Assembly: GCA_030584085.1 (NCBI GenBank) | Contig: CP129490.1 | Span: 1-64,000, forward strand | Direction: 5' to 3' | Length of the DNA: 64,000 nucleotides | DNA from: Melioribacteraceae bacterium | GTDB taxonomy: Bacteria; Bacteroidota; Ignavibacteria; Ignavibacteriales; Melioribacteraceae | In this document: in pieces, positions 54,850-64,000 of the stretch | Layout of the letters: every line of letters begins with the position of its first letter | How positions within the stretch are numbered: the first letter of the stretch is position 1 | The notes under the pieces: generated by a model | Database searches by the model: none | What the model saw: the letters and a program-made list of their open reading frames with translations, nothing else | Told to the model about the DNA's origin: nothing | Translations under genes and position numbers: made by a program

Positions 54850-56127
54850 GTGCTTTCTGTGCTTTTTGTGATGGTGGGATTAGCTGCCTTGGCTTACTTT
54901 CCCAGTGTTATTTTAGCCGTTGAAGCAAGTCTTTGGGATGTGGCAATTATCGATACAGTTGCATATGCAATCGTAATATTTCTATACATGAAGAAACCGA
55001 TGAACACTCATATCAAATCCACAATATTGGTTTCGGTTCTTTACATCCTTGCGATCATGCTTCTGTTTGTTCTCGGATCATCTGGTGCCGGTTATTTATG
55101 GTTATTCTTTTTACCTATTGTTGCTTCTGTCTTTATGAAACAAATCTATGCTTATTCTTTCCTTGTACTTAATGTAATTATTTTAATATTGTTTGGGATT
55201 CTTCGTTACACTGGGATTTATACACCGATCTCGTTGGGAGAATTTTCCCTCGAAATATGGATTATTATTATTGTCAACTTTGCTACACTAAATGCATTCA
55301 CGGTATTTGCCTTTTTACTATTAATTAACGGATTAACAAAAACAATTGAAAGTGAAAGAGAGGTAATAAAAGAATTACAAACAAAATCGGATGAATTGAA
55401 AATTGCTAAACGAAATGCGGAAAAAGCAGATTCTCTTAAATCCGAATTTCTTGCACAAATGTCGCATGAAATAAGAACACCGATAAATACTATACTTAGT
55501 TTCAGTTATTTAATTAAGGAAGATATAAAAGAAAACAGATTGGAAAATATCGATGAATACTTTTCTTCAATTGAGAGAGGAAGTTCAAGAGTAATAAGAA
55601 CGATAGATTTAATTTTGAATTTATCGGAATTGCAATCAGGTACATATGAACCCAAAATCGAAAAAATAGATTTGCAGAAAGATGTAATTAACGGGCTTTA
55701 TTCTGAATTTTTGGTAAAAGCCAAAAAACAAAATTTGCAATTAATTTTAAAATCTGATTCAAGCAAAAAATATTTTGTAAACGCTGATTTATACACAACA
55801 ACTCAAATATTTGCCAACCTAATTGATAACGCAATTAAATATACGCTTAAAGGTGAAGTAAAAATTTTTTTATCTGAAAATGATAAGAAAGTTATTGTGG
55901 ATATAATTGACTCCGGAATCGGAATGTCAAAAGAATTTCAAAAAAATCTCTTCGAACCATTTTCTCAGGAAGAATCGGGTTATACTAGAAAGTTTGAAGG
56001 TACGGGATTGGGTTTAGCGTTAGTTAAAAAATATTGTGAAGTAAATAATGTTGAAATCTCGGTTGAAAGTATAAAGGGAAAAGGGACGATATTTAGTATA
56101 AGTTTTCCGAATCCCTTAATTGAATAA
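54850..56127 (+). CDS. Membrane histidine kinase
   Basis: From the GTG at 54850 the protein has 425 residues: five or six membrane helices (about 1-180), a short coiled coil, a HisKA helix with FLAQMSHEIRTPINTIL, and HATPase motifs NLIDNAIKYT, DSGIGM, GTGLGLALV. It is a hybrid-free sensor kinase without a visible response regulator nearby. The same frame is open upstream to 54745 and reads like protein (LREKYSRYANP, DGVIYWREKLV), so the true N-terminus may be longer. No ATG, GTG or TTG is available there. Confidence 0.88.
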   Translation: MLSVLFVMVGLAALAYFPSVILAVEASLWDVAIIDTVAYAIVIFLYMKKPMNTHIKSTILVSVLYILAIMLLFVLGSSGAGYLWLFFLPIVASVFMKQIYAYSFLVLNVIILILFGILRYTGIYTPISLGEFSLEIWIIIIVNFATLNAFTVFAFLLLINGLTKTIESEREVIKELQTKSDELKIAKRNAEKADSLKSEFLAQMSHEIRTPINTILSFSYLIKEDIKENRLENIDEYFSSIERGSSRVIRTIDLILNLSELQSGTYEPKIEKIDLQKDVINGLYSEFLVKAKKQNLQLILKSDSSKKYFVNADLYTTTQIFANLIDNAIKYTLKGEVKIFLSENDKKVIVDIIDSGIGMSKEFQKNLFEPFSQEESGYTRKFEGTGLGLALVKKYCEVNNVEISVESIKGKGTIFSISFPNPLIE

Positions 56128-56129
56128 AA

Positions 56130-56849
56130 TTATTGTATAAGTAATACCAAACTCATTGTTGTTAAAAATAATAGGATGAGTTTTCTATAAAACTTTGAAG
56201 AAATTTTTGGGAAAGTGAATGATCCAAGCAACAAACCAGTAACTAAGAACGGAAGTGCATAAGCTGCATGTGTAATAACAAGCTGAGTCGTAAATCCGCT
56301 TATCGCATGAGATGATACAATTAGTGTAGATGTGACTATAAAAAATCCCGTAATCGAAGCTTTCTGTTTGAATTTATCCCAATCTTTTAGATAGAAATAA
56401 ATTAAAATAGGCGGACCGTTAGTATTAAAAGCTCCACCTAACATACCGGAGAAGAATCCGAAAAATATTCCCCACTTGTTGGTTAATTTAAATGGTTTTA
56501 TAAACGGTGCGATGTTAATAAGTACAAACAGCAAAATAACCAGAGCAAGTAACTTCAATATCAAATTCTCATCAGCTTCCGAAAGAAAGAAAACACCAAG
56601 CGGAATTCCCATAACAGAACCAAAAAGTAAAAATTTGATATCGGAGAAATTGATATGAGATTTAAGTTGGATAGTGAGATAAATGTTAACAACAAATCCG
56701 CAAAGCGCTGCAAGTGGAATCGCTTCTTTAATTCCAACCACCATACTTAATAACGGAATAGATGTTAATGCAAAACCGAAACCGGTCAACCCTTGATTAA
56801 AAGCAGCAAGGAAAATTATTAATCCGATGAGAATTATTTCTTCGAGCAA
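56130..56849 (-). CDS. TSUP-family permease (TauE/SafE)
   Basis: The 239-residue protein has about eight hydrophobic helices and the TSUP pattern: FNQGLTGFGFALTSIPLLSMVVG near the N-terminus and the internal repeat GFFSGMLGGAFNTNGPPILIYFYLK. The family exports sulfite, sulfoacetate or similar anions, or transports sulfur compounds. The start is TTG at 56849. No ATG is available near it and the N-terminus fits. Convergent with the histidine kinase. Confidence 0.9.
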   Translation of the reverse strand: MLEEIILIGLIIFLAAFNQGLTGFGFALTSIPLLSMVVGIKEAIPLAALCGFVVNIYLTIQLKSHINFSDIKFLLFGSVMGIPLGVFFLSEADENLILKLLALVILLFVLINIAPFIKPFKLTNKWGIFFGFFSGMLGGAFNTNGPPILIYFYLKDWDKFKQKASITGFFIVTSTLIVSSHAISGFTTQLVITHAAYALPFLVTGLLLGSFTFPKISSKFYRKLILLFLTTMSLVLLIQ

Positions 56850-56882
56850 AACAAATTAAGTTTATTAAAAAAAAGAAAGATA

Positions 56883-56910
56883 ATAAAAAAGCGACTCGAT
56901 TGAGTCGCTT
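56883..56910 (-). terminator. Terminator after the BNR-repeat T9SS gene
   Basis: AAGCGACTC / GAGTCGCTT stem with a T run on the minus strand, 31 bases past the gene stop at 56941. Confidence 0.88.
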
Positions 56911-56940
56911 TGTGTGAAAACTTGTATTGAATTTATAATT

Positions 56941-59499
56941 CTACTTAACAAAATTCATCTTCTTGCTTATTTGATTATTACCAAAAGAAAGTTGATAAAT
57001 ATAAATTCCGCTTGAAAGATTTCCGGCATTAAATATTACTGAATGATTTCCAACAGATTGAATATCATTAACAAGCACTGCTACCGTTTGTCCCAGTGCA
57101 TCAAAAACTTTTAGCGTTACTTTACCGGAACTTGGGATTGAGTACTCAATATTGGTTTCCGGATTGAAAGGATTCGGATAATTCTGTGATAAACTAAAAT
57201 TGAGTTCAAGTTTATCGTCGTCTACGGAAGTTAATGGTTCAGTTAACAATTTACTTTCATAAACACCGTTACCGTGGGTTGCTAATCGCATAACATCATT
57301 TGCTAATGAAAATGAAAGATCCATAGCAAACACGCCGTCCGGTAAACCATCATTAAATTCATTCCATGTTTCGCCTTGATCAAATGAAACATAGATTCCA
57401 AGATCATTTCCTACATAAAGAATTTCCGGATCATATGGATGAACGGCAATAGTTGAAGTCGGAACATCCGGTAGTCCATCGCCAATATCAATCCATGTTT
57501 CGCCGGCATCGGTTGATTTGAATGCATGTGAAGTACCAAACCCGGACATTACAACATATACATTCAATTCATTCTGTAAATCAAAAGCAATATCCATGGG
57601 ATATCGGTCAGGTAAATTTCCGGTTACATTTTCCCAAGTTGATCCGCCGTCAACTGTTCTAAAAATTTGAGCACGGCTGTTAACCGGAGCATATCCTGCC
57701 ATTACAAAATCATCGCTATGCGGAGATACAGCAAGTGATACTGGAAGATTATTTGAAATTACAAGATTTGTCGCAGTATTAAACCAGTTGCTTCCCCCAT
57801 TAGTTGATTTGTGGATTCTTTGTGAAGCAGCATACATTACAGTTGGGTCACCATAAGCAACGACATACGGTGCAATAAAAGGTGGATTGAGTGAAGATGG
57901 CGATACAAAATCAAACGAAGAATTAAATAGATCGTTACTTCTATATATTCTTAAATATTGACTTGAACCGTAAAGGTAACCATCTTGTTCATTGATTGCA
58001 GCCCAACCGCCATCACCGCCGATTACACGATACCATGAATCTTCACCAAGATAAATTGCCGTTGCATTATCTTGCATTCCACCGATTGCCAAGTTGCTAT
58101 CGTTTAGCGCAACAGAAAAACCACCGTAAAATTGCGTGGTTTGGTAACCACCGTTTCTTCCTTCATAAGTTTCACCAAAATCTTCAGTAATAAATACACC
58201 GCCGTCATTTCCAAAATAAACTACATCCGGATCATTTGGATGAACAGCAAAAGCATGATGATCTGCATGTGAGTAATTTGGCGGACCTTCCGGTTCACCG
58301 GCATATGTTTGTCCAAGATACCAAGCCGCCCAATTTGATTTTCTTATTAAATTACTTCCACCGTTAGTTGATTTCCAAACATCTACACCGGCGGCTAAAA
58401 TTTGTGTAGGATCATTTTGGTTAATAACTACAAAATGTGAAAACCATCCTTGATAAGTTGTATAGTTTGTCTGACTTTCAATTGTCCAAGTATCTCCACC
58501 ATCAGTTGTTTTGCATAACCAAGATGGATCACCGGAAGAATAACCGTCACCAATACTGGCGTATAATAAATTGGGATCATCATGATATATATCAAGCAAT
58601 GCTTTGCCGCCATAACTAGCTGGTAAACCGGCGGTTAATTTAGTCCAATTTTCTCCGCCATCTTTAGTTCGATAAATACCGTTACCGGTTGATGACATAT
58701 TTCCGCAAGCTATGTAAACGAGATCAGTGTTGCTAGGGTTGATTACGATATCGGTTACCATCAAAGTTTCGTTAACAAGTTCCCAATCTTCACCGCTGTT
58801 CGTGCTTTTAAAAGTTCCTTCGGTTGTGCCTGCCCAAACTATCGAAGAATTTGATGGATCAATTTCCATTGACAGGACTGCGGTTTGCTGATTGTAACTC
58901 CAGTCCAAACTTTTAATCCATGTTTCTCCGCCGTCGGTTGTTTTCAATATTCCGATACCATAACTTCCGCGAGTTTCGCGTATTGCAACTCCGCCCAATG
59001 TATTTCCATAATTATAGACTTCGCCGGTTCCGATGTAAATTTCAAAAGGATTCTCCGGGTTAATTACAATTGCACCTATTCCTCGTACAGGAAATCCGGG
59101 TTCAATATGTTCCCAAGCCGATTCCCCAATTCCGGCTGTAACAGATCTCCACAATCCACCGCTGGCAGAACCCGCATAAATTGTATTTGTGTTCACCGGA
59201 TCGATAGCGATTGAGATTGTTCTTCCACCAATATTTTTTGGTCCGATTGCTTTCCAACTTTGTTCTGTTTGAACTTTGTTAGCTTTTAATTTTTTTTGCT
59301 GAAACGCCGCGTAATATTTATCGGCCGGAATATCACTATTTGGATAGGCTCTTTGGGCAGTCCAAAATTGTAAAGCTTTCATTGCCCCGGATGTTTTCAC
59401 ATTCTTGGCATCGTTTGTCGATTCGAATACAAATTCGTATAAAAGATAACCTGTGGTTATTGATAATAGAAATAGAATAAAAGGAAAATACTTTTTCAT
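56941..59499 (-). CDS. Sortilin/BNR-repeat beta-propeller protein with T9SS sorting domain
   Basis: The 852-residue secreted protein has a signal anchor (about 5-25), then ten or more BNR/Asp-box repeats typical of sortilin-type propellers ([70 protein letters not shown]), and a C-terminal T9SS domain ([28 protein letters not shown]). Propellers of this type bind glycans or other ligands. No enzyme active site is clear. A terminator follows. Confidence 0.9.
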   Translation of the reverse strand: MKKYFPFILFLLSITTGYLLYEFVFESTNDAKNVKTSGAMKALQFWTAQRAYPNSDIPADKYYAAFQQKKLKANKVQTEQSWKAIGPKNIGGRTISIAIDPVNTNTIYAGSASGGLWRSVTAGIGESAWEHIEPGFPVRGIGAIVINPENPFEIYIGTGEVYNYGNTLGGVAIRETRGSYGIGILKTTDGGETWIKSLDWSYNQQTAVLSMEIDPSNSSIVWAGTTEGTFKSTNSGEDWELVNETLMVTDIVINPSNTDLVYIACGNMSSTGNGIYRTKDGGENWTKLTAGLPASYGGKALLDIYHDDPNLLYASIGDGYSSGDPSWLCKTTDGGDTWTIESQTNYTTYQGWFSHFVVINQNDPTQILAAGVDVWKSTNGGSNLIRKSNWAAWYLGQTYAGEPEGPPNYSHADHHAFAVHPNDPDVVYFGNDGGVFITEDFGETYEGRNGGYQTTQFYGGFSVALNDSNLAIGGMQDNATAIYLGEDSWYRVIGGDGGWAAINEQDGYLYGSSQYLRIYRSNDLFNSSFDFVSPSSLNPPFIAPYVVAYGDPTVMYAASQRIHKSTNGGSNWFNTATNLVISNNLPVSLAVSPHSDDFVMAGYAPVNSRAQIFRTVDGGSTWENVTGNLPDRYPMDIAFDLQNELNVYVVMSGFGTSHAFKSTDAGETWIDIGDGLPDVPTSTIAVHPYDPEILYVGNDLGIYVSFDQGETWNEFNDGLPDGVFAMDLSFSLANDVMRLATHGNGVYESKLLTEPLTSVDDDKLELNFSLSQNYPNPFNPETNIEYSIPSSGKVTLKVFDALGQTVAVLVNDIQSVGNHSVIFNAGNLSSGIYIYQLSFGNNQISKKMNFVK

Positions 59500-59567
59500 G
59501 TTTCTCCCGTAGTGTGGACTTATAGTTAACGTAAAAAATCTGGTAAAATCTATGTATTAAAAAATCA

Positions 59568-60122
59568 CTAAAAATATATTATCAAAAATAGAACTGGTAT
59601 TAGAATACTGATTGCGACTAGATATTTCCCTCTTCCGGTAATTCCGTTTTTGCCTCTAATCATAAACATACCGCTGATAGCTAAAAATACAAGTCCAACC
59701 GCGAATAGATCTGCTACATATGTCCAAATTTTTTTAGGATTATTAAGATGAAGAAAATTTGTTTCGCGAAAGACGGTTCTGTCATTAACTGTTTCTATTT
59801 CTACTTTACCGAGTTCAACATTTGCACTAACAGTTTTTCTGTTGAAAAATAATTGAATTGAAGTTGGTCCGTTTCTAAAGAAGCTGTTTACGCTGTCAGA
59901 AATATTTAGTTCACTTTTTATATGAGTAATCATCGCATCATCAGTTAAAACAGAGTCACTCAGTATATTGATGTTAACCGAATCTTTTTCAATAATGTAA
60001 TTGGGATTCCAATCATTAATATGGTTTACCGCAATACCGGAAATACCATAGACAATTATCAAACCAACGCTTAAATAACCAATATCGCGATGAAGAATTC
60101 TCACCCACTTTCTAACTTTCAA
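59568..60122 (-). CDS. PepSY-type membrane protein
   Basis: The 184-residue protein has an N-terminal helix (WVRILHRDIGYLSVGLIIVYGISGIAVNH), an extracytoplasmic beta domain of about 80 residues, and two C-terminal helices (about 137-160 and 165-183). The HRDIGY and SGIAVNH motifs are typical of PepSY_TM-like proteins that occur with iron or copper uptake genes and might act in reduction. It is followed on the same strand by nothing within 60 bases and is likely a single-gene unit. Confidence 0.8.
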   Translation of the reverse strand: MKVRKWVRILHRDIGYLSVGLIIVYGISGIAVNHINDWNPNYIIEKDSVNINILSDSVLTDDAMITHIKSELNISDSVNSFFRNGPTSIQLFFNRKTVSANVELGKVEIETVNDRTVFRETNFLHLNNPKKIWTYVADLFAVGLVFLAISGMFMIRGKNGITGRGKYLVAISILIPVLFLIIYF

Positions 60123-60142
60123 TTAAACCTCTGGGATATTTA

Positions 60143-60175
60143 AAAGAAAAGCCCTCACGAGTTTTCGCGAAGGCT
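60143..60175 (-). terminator. Terminator after the DUF4920 gene
   Basis: On the minus strand AGCCTTCGCGA pairs with TCGTGAGGGCT (two G-U pairs) around AAAC, followed by TTTCTTTT. It lies 25 bases past the DUF4920 stop. Confidence 0.7.
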
Positions 60176-60199
60176 ATATTAAAAATAAAAAACATAAAA

Positions 60200-60649
60200 T
60201 TACATTTTAACTACAGCGCCAAGACCTTTAATTTGGTAAACTTTTGCTGTCTCGTGTTCGCATTCATCACCTTCTTTTTTCTCATGATCAGAACATGTTC
60301 CCGAACATGAAGTTGCAGGTGTTACCGCGTAAACTTCTCCTTCAACCAAAGCTTGTTTTCCCTTTGCTTCCATAGGAAATACAATTACTCCGTCATCAAC
60401 TTTAACTCTAATTTTTTCGTATCCTTCTGCTGCGGCAATTTCAATCCAACAACCTCTTGATTCGCACACGCCGACAATTGTTCCTTCAACTAATACTTTT
60501 TTACCTTCATATTCAGCGGGATTCTCTAATATTGCTTTTACTTCTGTCTTGTCCGTTAGAGTAACATCGCTTCCGAATTTTTTATCTTCAGCATTTATAA
60601 AAAGCGATACAAAAATTAACATTGTAACGATGATTTTGATTTTTTTCAT
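60200..60649 (-). CDS. DUF4920 OB-like protein with a Cys/His-rich insert
   Basis: The 149-residue exported protein (signal peptide about 1-20) has the DUF4920 pattern: KVLVEGTIVGVCESRGCWIEI with the CxxxGCW motif, VRVKVDDGVIVFP and ALVEGEVY. An insert (CSGTCSDHEKKEGDECEHE, in short blocks) is rich in Cys and His and suggests metal binding, perhaps copper. Family function is unknown. It precedes the PepSY gene on the same strand, with a terminator between them. Confidence 0.85.
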   Translation of the reverse strand: MKKIKIIVTMLIFVSLFINAEDKKFGSDVTLTDKTEVKAILENPAEYEGKKVLVEGTIVGVCESRGCWIEIAAAEGYEKIRVKVDDGVIVFPMEAKGKQALVEGEVYAVTPATSCSGTCSDHEKKEGDECEHETAKVYQIKGLGAVVKM

Positions 60650-60777
60650 TGTTTCCTCTTTTGGTTTATCTTTAAAAGATAAAGTTAGCCTATTAGATGA
60701 ATATTTGCAATAATTTCTTGATGAAGAATTTTAATTTGATATTAGAGTATATTTAGTTCGTAAAAATTAAGAGAGAA

Positions 60778-63243
60778 ATGTACGCACAAGTTGTATTTCC
60801 GCAATCCTTTAGAAATTCATTTACATACTTAATTCCAAAAGAATTACGGGCTGAAGTTGAAATAGGTAAACGCGTCGTTGTTCCTTTTGGCAGAAGAGTT
60901 TTAACCGGATTCGTAATCGATTTAACGGAAAACACGGAAATAAAAGAAAAAATTAAACCAATACGAGATGTTTTGGATGATAAACCTATATTCGATAAAA
61001 AGTCTCTTAAATTTTATGAATGGATTGCGGAATATTATCTAAGCTCGCTCGGTGAAGCATTGCGAAATTCTGTTCCTTACGGATCGGATGTTGAATCAAA
61101 ACGAAGAATTGTAGCCGAGGTTGAACTTTGTAAAAAATTATACGATTACGAAAAGAAAAAGAGTACGATTAAAGCAAAATTACTTTTTGAACTTGCGCAA
61201 AAAGAATCTCACAGCATCTCGCAATTACAAAAAGCCGTAAAGAAAAAAAATATTTATTCGATATTAAATTCACTTCAGGCAAACGGCGTTGTTACAATTT
61301 TAGATTTAATTGACGATGCAAAAGTAAAAGTAAGAAAAGTAAAGTTTGTTAAACTTGCTAAAAGTAAAGATGAAATTTATGAATTCCTTCCGGAAATAGA
61401 ATCTCGTTCGCCTAAACAAGTTGTCATTCTTCTCGATCTGCTTTCACGTAAAGACGAAGAAGTTCAGCAAAGTGAATTGATCGAAAAAACTAAAACATCA
61501 CACAGCTCAATTCGTTCACTTGAACAAAAAAGATTGATAGAGGTTTTCGAAAAAGAAGTCGAAAGAACATACGAAGAATTATACACTGAAAAAATTAAGA
61601 ACTTTTCACTCACAGAAAAACAAAAAGAAATTATTGAGATTGTTACCAAGAACATAAAAAAAAATAAATTTGATTCATATCTTCTTCACGGTGTAACCGG
61701 CAGCGGAAAAACTCAAATCTATATTGACCTTGCAAAAGAAGCGCTCAAGAAAAAGAAAACCGTTCTCGTTTTAGTCCCGGAGATTTCTTTAACTCCTCAG
61801 ATTACAAGTCGGTTTTTTAACACGTTCGGTGATAAAGTTGCCGTTATGCACAGTCGTATGTCGCTTGGACAAAGATATGATACTTGGCGCGGAATCATCG
61901 CTGAAAAATACAGCATTGTCATCGGTCCGCGCTCAGCATTATTTGCACCACTTAAAAATTTGGGATTAGTTGTCGTAGATGAAGAACACGATTCAAGCTA
62001 TAAACAGTTTGAAATGGTTCCAAAGTATCATGCTCGCGATGCCGCAATTATTAAGGCAATGTTTAATGATTGTCCGGTTCTACTTGGTTCGGCTACACCT
62101 TCAATTGAAAGCATGTACAATGCGAAACAAGGTAAATACAAACTAGTTGAGTTGCTTTATAGAATCGATAACGCAAAGATGCCGGAGATTAAACTTGTTG
62201 ATATTTCCGCGGCTAAGAAGCAGAAAAAATTGGAAGGATCTTTTTCATCAGATTTATTGAGCGCAATAAATCAAAAATTAAAAAAGAATGAACGTGTAAT
62301 TATTTTACAAAACAGACGCGGTTTTTCAACTCAAGTTTTTTGTGAAGACTGCGGAAATATTGAAATGTGTGATGATTGCTCGGTTCCGAATGTTTATCAC
62401 ATAAGTAAAAACATTATGCAATGCCATTATTGCGGAAATGTTAAACCTGTTCCCAAAGCTTGTTCGGTTTGCGGGTCTATTAAAATTAAATTTTTTGGTA
62501 CCGGTACACAAAGAGTTGAAGACGAAATCGATTACTATTTTCCAGATGCAAAAATTGAACGAATTGATTCCGACAGCATTAACAAAAAAGGAAAACTAAG
62601 TTCTATTCTTAATAGTTTTAAAAAGGGTGAGATTGATATTCTTGTTGGAACTCAAATGGTTTCAAAAGGATTGGATTTTTCGGATGTTACTTTGGTAGGA
62701 GTTATTTCCGCGGAGACAACTTTGTGGATTCCCGATTTCCGTGCCGATGAAAGAACATTTCAATTATTGACTCAAGTCGCCGGAAGAGCCGGCAGAAGCA
62801 GCGCGCCTGGACAAGTATTAATTCAAACCGCGAACAAAAGTAATTTTGTACTTCAAAAAGTTTTACAAACAGATTACGAAGGTTTTTACGAAAAAGAAAT
62901 CGGGTTACGTAAACAAGGTGATTATCCTCCATTTACTAGATTGTGTTTAATAGAAACAAAAGACGGAAATGATCCGCGATCTAAAAATGCGATCAAACAA
63001 TTTTATGATATATTACAAAAGAAAAGTAAAGGATTAATGATAACGCCTCCGCAAGAAGCAATCATTCATAAACTTAAAGGCGAATACCGATATCACCTAT
63101 TGATAAAAAGTAAGCGTGAAACCGATCCAAACGGAAGAATATTGCGCGAGGCAGTATTAAACACTTTTATTGAATTTAATAGAGTTTCTCGATTTAGAGA
63201 TGTTAAACTTATTATTGATATCGATCCGCAAGGAATGTTGTAG
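60778..63243 (+). CDS. priA: Primosomal protein N' (replication restart helicase PriA)
   Basis: The 821-residue protein has the 3'-DNA-binding domain (YAQVVFPQSFRNSFTYLIP), a winged helix, helicase motif I HGVTGSGKTQIY, DEEHDSSYKQ (motif II DEEH), GSATPS, the zinc region (CEDCGNIEMCDDCS and CHYCGNVKPVPKACSVCG, with eight cysteines), and the ATP-binding motifs V and VI (GTQMVSKGLDF, QVAGRAGR). It restarts stalled replication forks. The zinc sites are complete. Single-gene unit. Confidence 0.96.
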   Translation: MYAQVVFPQSFRNSFTYLIPKELRAEVEIGKRVVVPFGRRVLTGFVIDLTENTEIKEKIKPIRDVLDDKPIFDKKSLKFYEWIAEYYLSSLGEALRNSVPYGSDVESKRRIVAEVELCKKLYDYEKKKSTIKAKLLFELAQKESHSISQLQKAVKKKNIYSILNSLQANGVVTILDLIDDAKVKVRKVKFVKLAKSKDEIYEFLPEIESRSPKQVVILLDLLSRKDEEVQQSELIEKTKTSHSSIRSLEQKRLIEVFEKEVERTYEELYTEKIKNFSLTEKQKEIIEIVTKNIKKNKFDSYLLHGVTGSGKTQIYIDLAKEALKKKKTVLVLVPEISLTPQITSRFFNTFGDKVAVMHSRMSLGQRYDTWRGIIAEKYSIVIGPRSALFAPLKNLGLVVVDEEHDSSYKQFEMVPKYHARDAAIIKAMFNDCPVLLGSATPSIESMYNAKQGKYKLVELLYRIDNAKMPEIKLVDISAAKKQKKLEGSFSSDLLSAINQKLKKNERVIILQNRRGFSTQVFCEDCGNIEMCDDCSVPNVYHISKNIMQCHYCGNVKPVPKACSVCGSIKIKFFGTGTQRVEDEIDYYFPDAKIERIDSDSINKKGKLSSILNSFKKGEIDILVGTQMVSKGLDFSDVTLVGVISAETTLWIPDFRADERTFQLLTQVAGRAGRSSAPGQVLIQTANKSNFVLQKVLQTDYEGFYEKEIGLRKQGDYPPFTRLCLIETKDGNDPRSKNAIKQFYDILQKKSKGLMITPPQEAIIHKLKGEYRYHLLIKSKRETDPNGRILREAVLNTFIEFNRVSRFRDVKLIIDIDPQGML

Positions 63244-63281
63244 ACTTTTTACTCGAAAAGATTTTTACACTTCAAAAACAA

Positions 63282-63872
63282 TCACAGCAAATTAAACGAA
63301 AGCATAATGTACTGAGAATTATAACCTTCGTTACCGCTGTATAATCCCGCGTTTGAAATATGTCTGAATAAATAAGAAAGTTCAACGCATATATCGGATA
63401 TATTAAAAAGTTCAATGCCAATACCAATCATATCGCTGAAGATTAAATTCCCGCCTAAATTTCTTCCCGCAATTTCCGGCATGCTGATATAGTTAATTCC
63501 AATACCGCCTTTAAAGAAAAACGGAAATCCTAAAAGAGTTACATCACATTTTAATAGTGGAGTTAAACCAAGTAAAAAGTTTGACCTTCCGATTCCCGAG
63601 AAATATTCGAACGTAAAGTCGTTTTCATAGGAAATATTTTCAGCAAGTTTGCCGAACTTCGGAAGTTTGAGCATGAACAAAATTTGATCGTTGATTACAT
63701 CATTGCTCAAACCATTTCCTTTTGCAATTGAAAAGTTGATACCGCCTTCTTCAAAAACTTGTTGAGCTGTAATATTGATTGAAGCAAAAAAGAATATTAA
63801 GATTATAATCCATGGAGAGAAACTGAAAAGTTTTGTTTGATATGTCTTTGTTGAATGGCTTTTAGTAAACAT
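63282..63872 (-). CDS. PagL-like lipid A 3-O-deacylase (acyloxyacyl hydrolase)
   Basis: The 196-residue protein has an N-terminal signal segment and an eight-strand beta-barrel composition. The C-terminal SYLFRHISNAGLYSGNEGYN-type block (H-x-S, then N-AG, N-G) matches the PagL active region, where His and Ser act with a Glu. PagL removes an acyl chain from lipid A at the outer membrane. The call rests on this motif and the topology. The longer N-terminus (MFTKSHSTKTYQTKLF) may be shortened. The remaining 128 bases to the right edge contain no gene. Confidence 0.7.
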   Translation of the reverse strand: MFTKSHSTKTYQTKLFSFSPWIIILIFFFASINITAQQVFEEGGINFSIAKGNGLSNDVINDQILFMLKLPKFGKLAENISYENDFTFEYFSGIGRSNFLLGLTPLLKCDVTLLGFPFFFKGGIGINYISMPEIAGRNLGGNLIFSDMIGIGIELFNISDICVELSYLFRHISNAGLYSGNEGYNSQYIMLSFNLL

Positions 63873-64000
63873 TTGTCACCACGCAGAGCGAATGACAGAA
63901 TCCGACTAAAAAGTTTTATTTCTATTAGAAAATTAGTATTTCAAAAAATAAGAAGCATTAAAAATCGATTATAAAGTTTATGAAAGATTGAAAAGTGATG

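Overview
The window is AT-rich bacterial chromosome, densely coding on both strands. Five proteins end in the type IX secretion (T9SS) sorting domain with a YPNPFN core followed by (V/I)Y(D/N)ILG. That signature, the outer-membrane and lipoprotein content and the codon use point to the Ignavibacteria/Chlorobi side of the Bacteroidota. This is inference, because no rRNA or other marker is present. I see no CRISPR array, prophage, insertion sequence or tRNA.

1-5.6 kb: a broken urea-transporter/M23-peptidase fusion (one-base frameshift) runs off the left edge. Next is a small GIY-YIG nuclease gene enclosed by two copies of a compound palindromic repeat. Then comes a tight leftward operon of a PqqD-like protein, an ATP-grasp ligase and a PLP fold-III decarboxylase, which has no standard name and looks biosynthetic. 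5.7-13.9 kb: a thioredoxin-like protein, a VIT/vWA-like T9SS cargo, a SpoIIE-type phosphatase, a class-C beta-lactamase-like hydrolase, an esterase lipoprotein and an SRA-like/HNH endonuclease. 14-19.7 kb: a HigBA toxin-antitoxin pair between short repeats, a TrpF-like protein lacking the catalytic cysteine, and small metabolic or envelope genes.

19.8-31.9 kb: a TPR sensor kinase, a DUF4159-DUF4175 pair, two T9SS cargo genes whose sorting domains each contain a short palindrome at the same place, a HEAT-like protein, and a gene interrupted by one amber codon. 32-37.3 kb: an ECF sigma/anti-sigma/exported coiled-coil operon divergent from an M6 metalloprotease, then a TPR protein. 37.4-41.6 kb: mnmE-mnmG-rsmG, with two perfect parS sites between mnmE and mnmG. 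This suggests an origin-proximal position, although parA and parB are not in view.

41.6-64 kb: a retropepsin-like protease, a porin-like barrel next to a chemoreceptor, an RNA methyltransferase, a second beta-lactamase-like hydrolase, OsmC, a MarR-pirin pair with a palindromic operator candidate, a TlpA-like lipoprotein, ferredoxin, a histidine kinase, a TSUP permease, a BNR-repeat T9SS cargo, PepSY and DUF4920 proteins, PriA and a PagL-like lipid A deacylase. Several strong hairpin terminators separate the units. No gene-free stretch exceeds 300 bases. The longest (29486-29775, 54593-54849, 14376-14628) hold only the repeats or the coding-frame remnant listed here.
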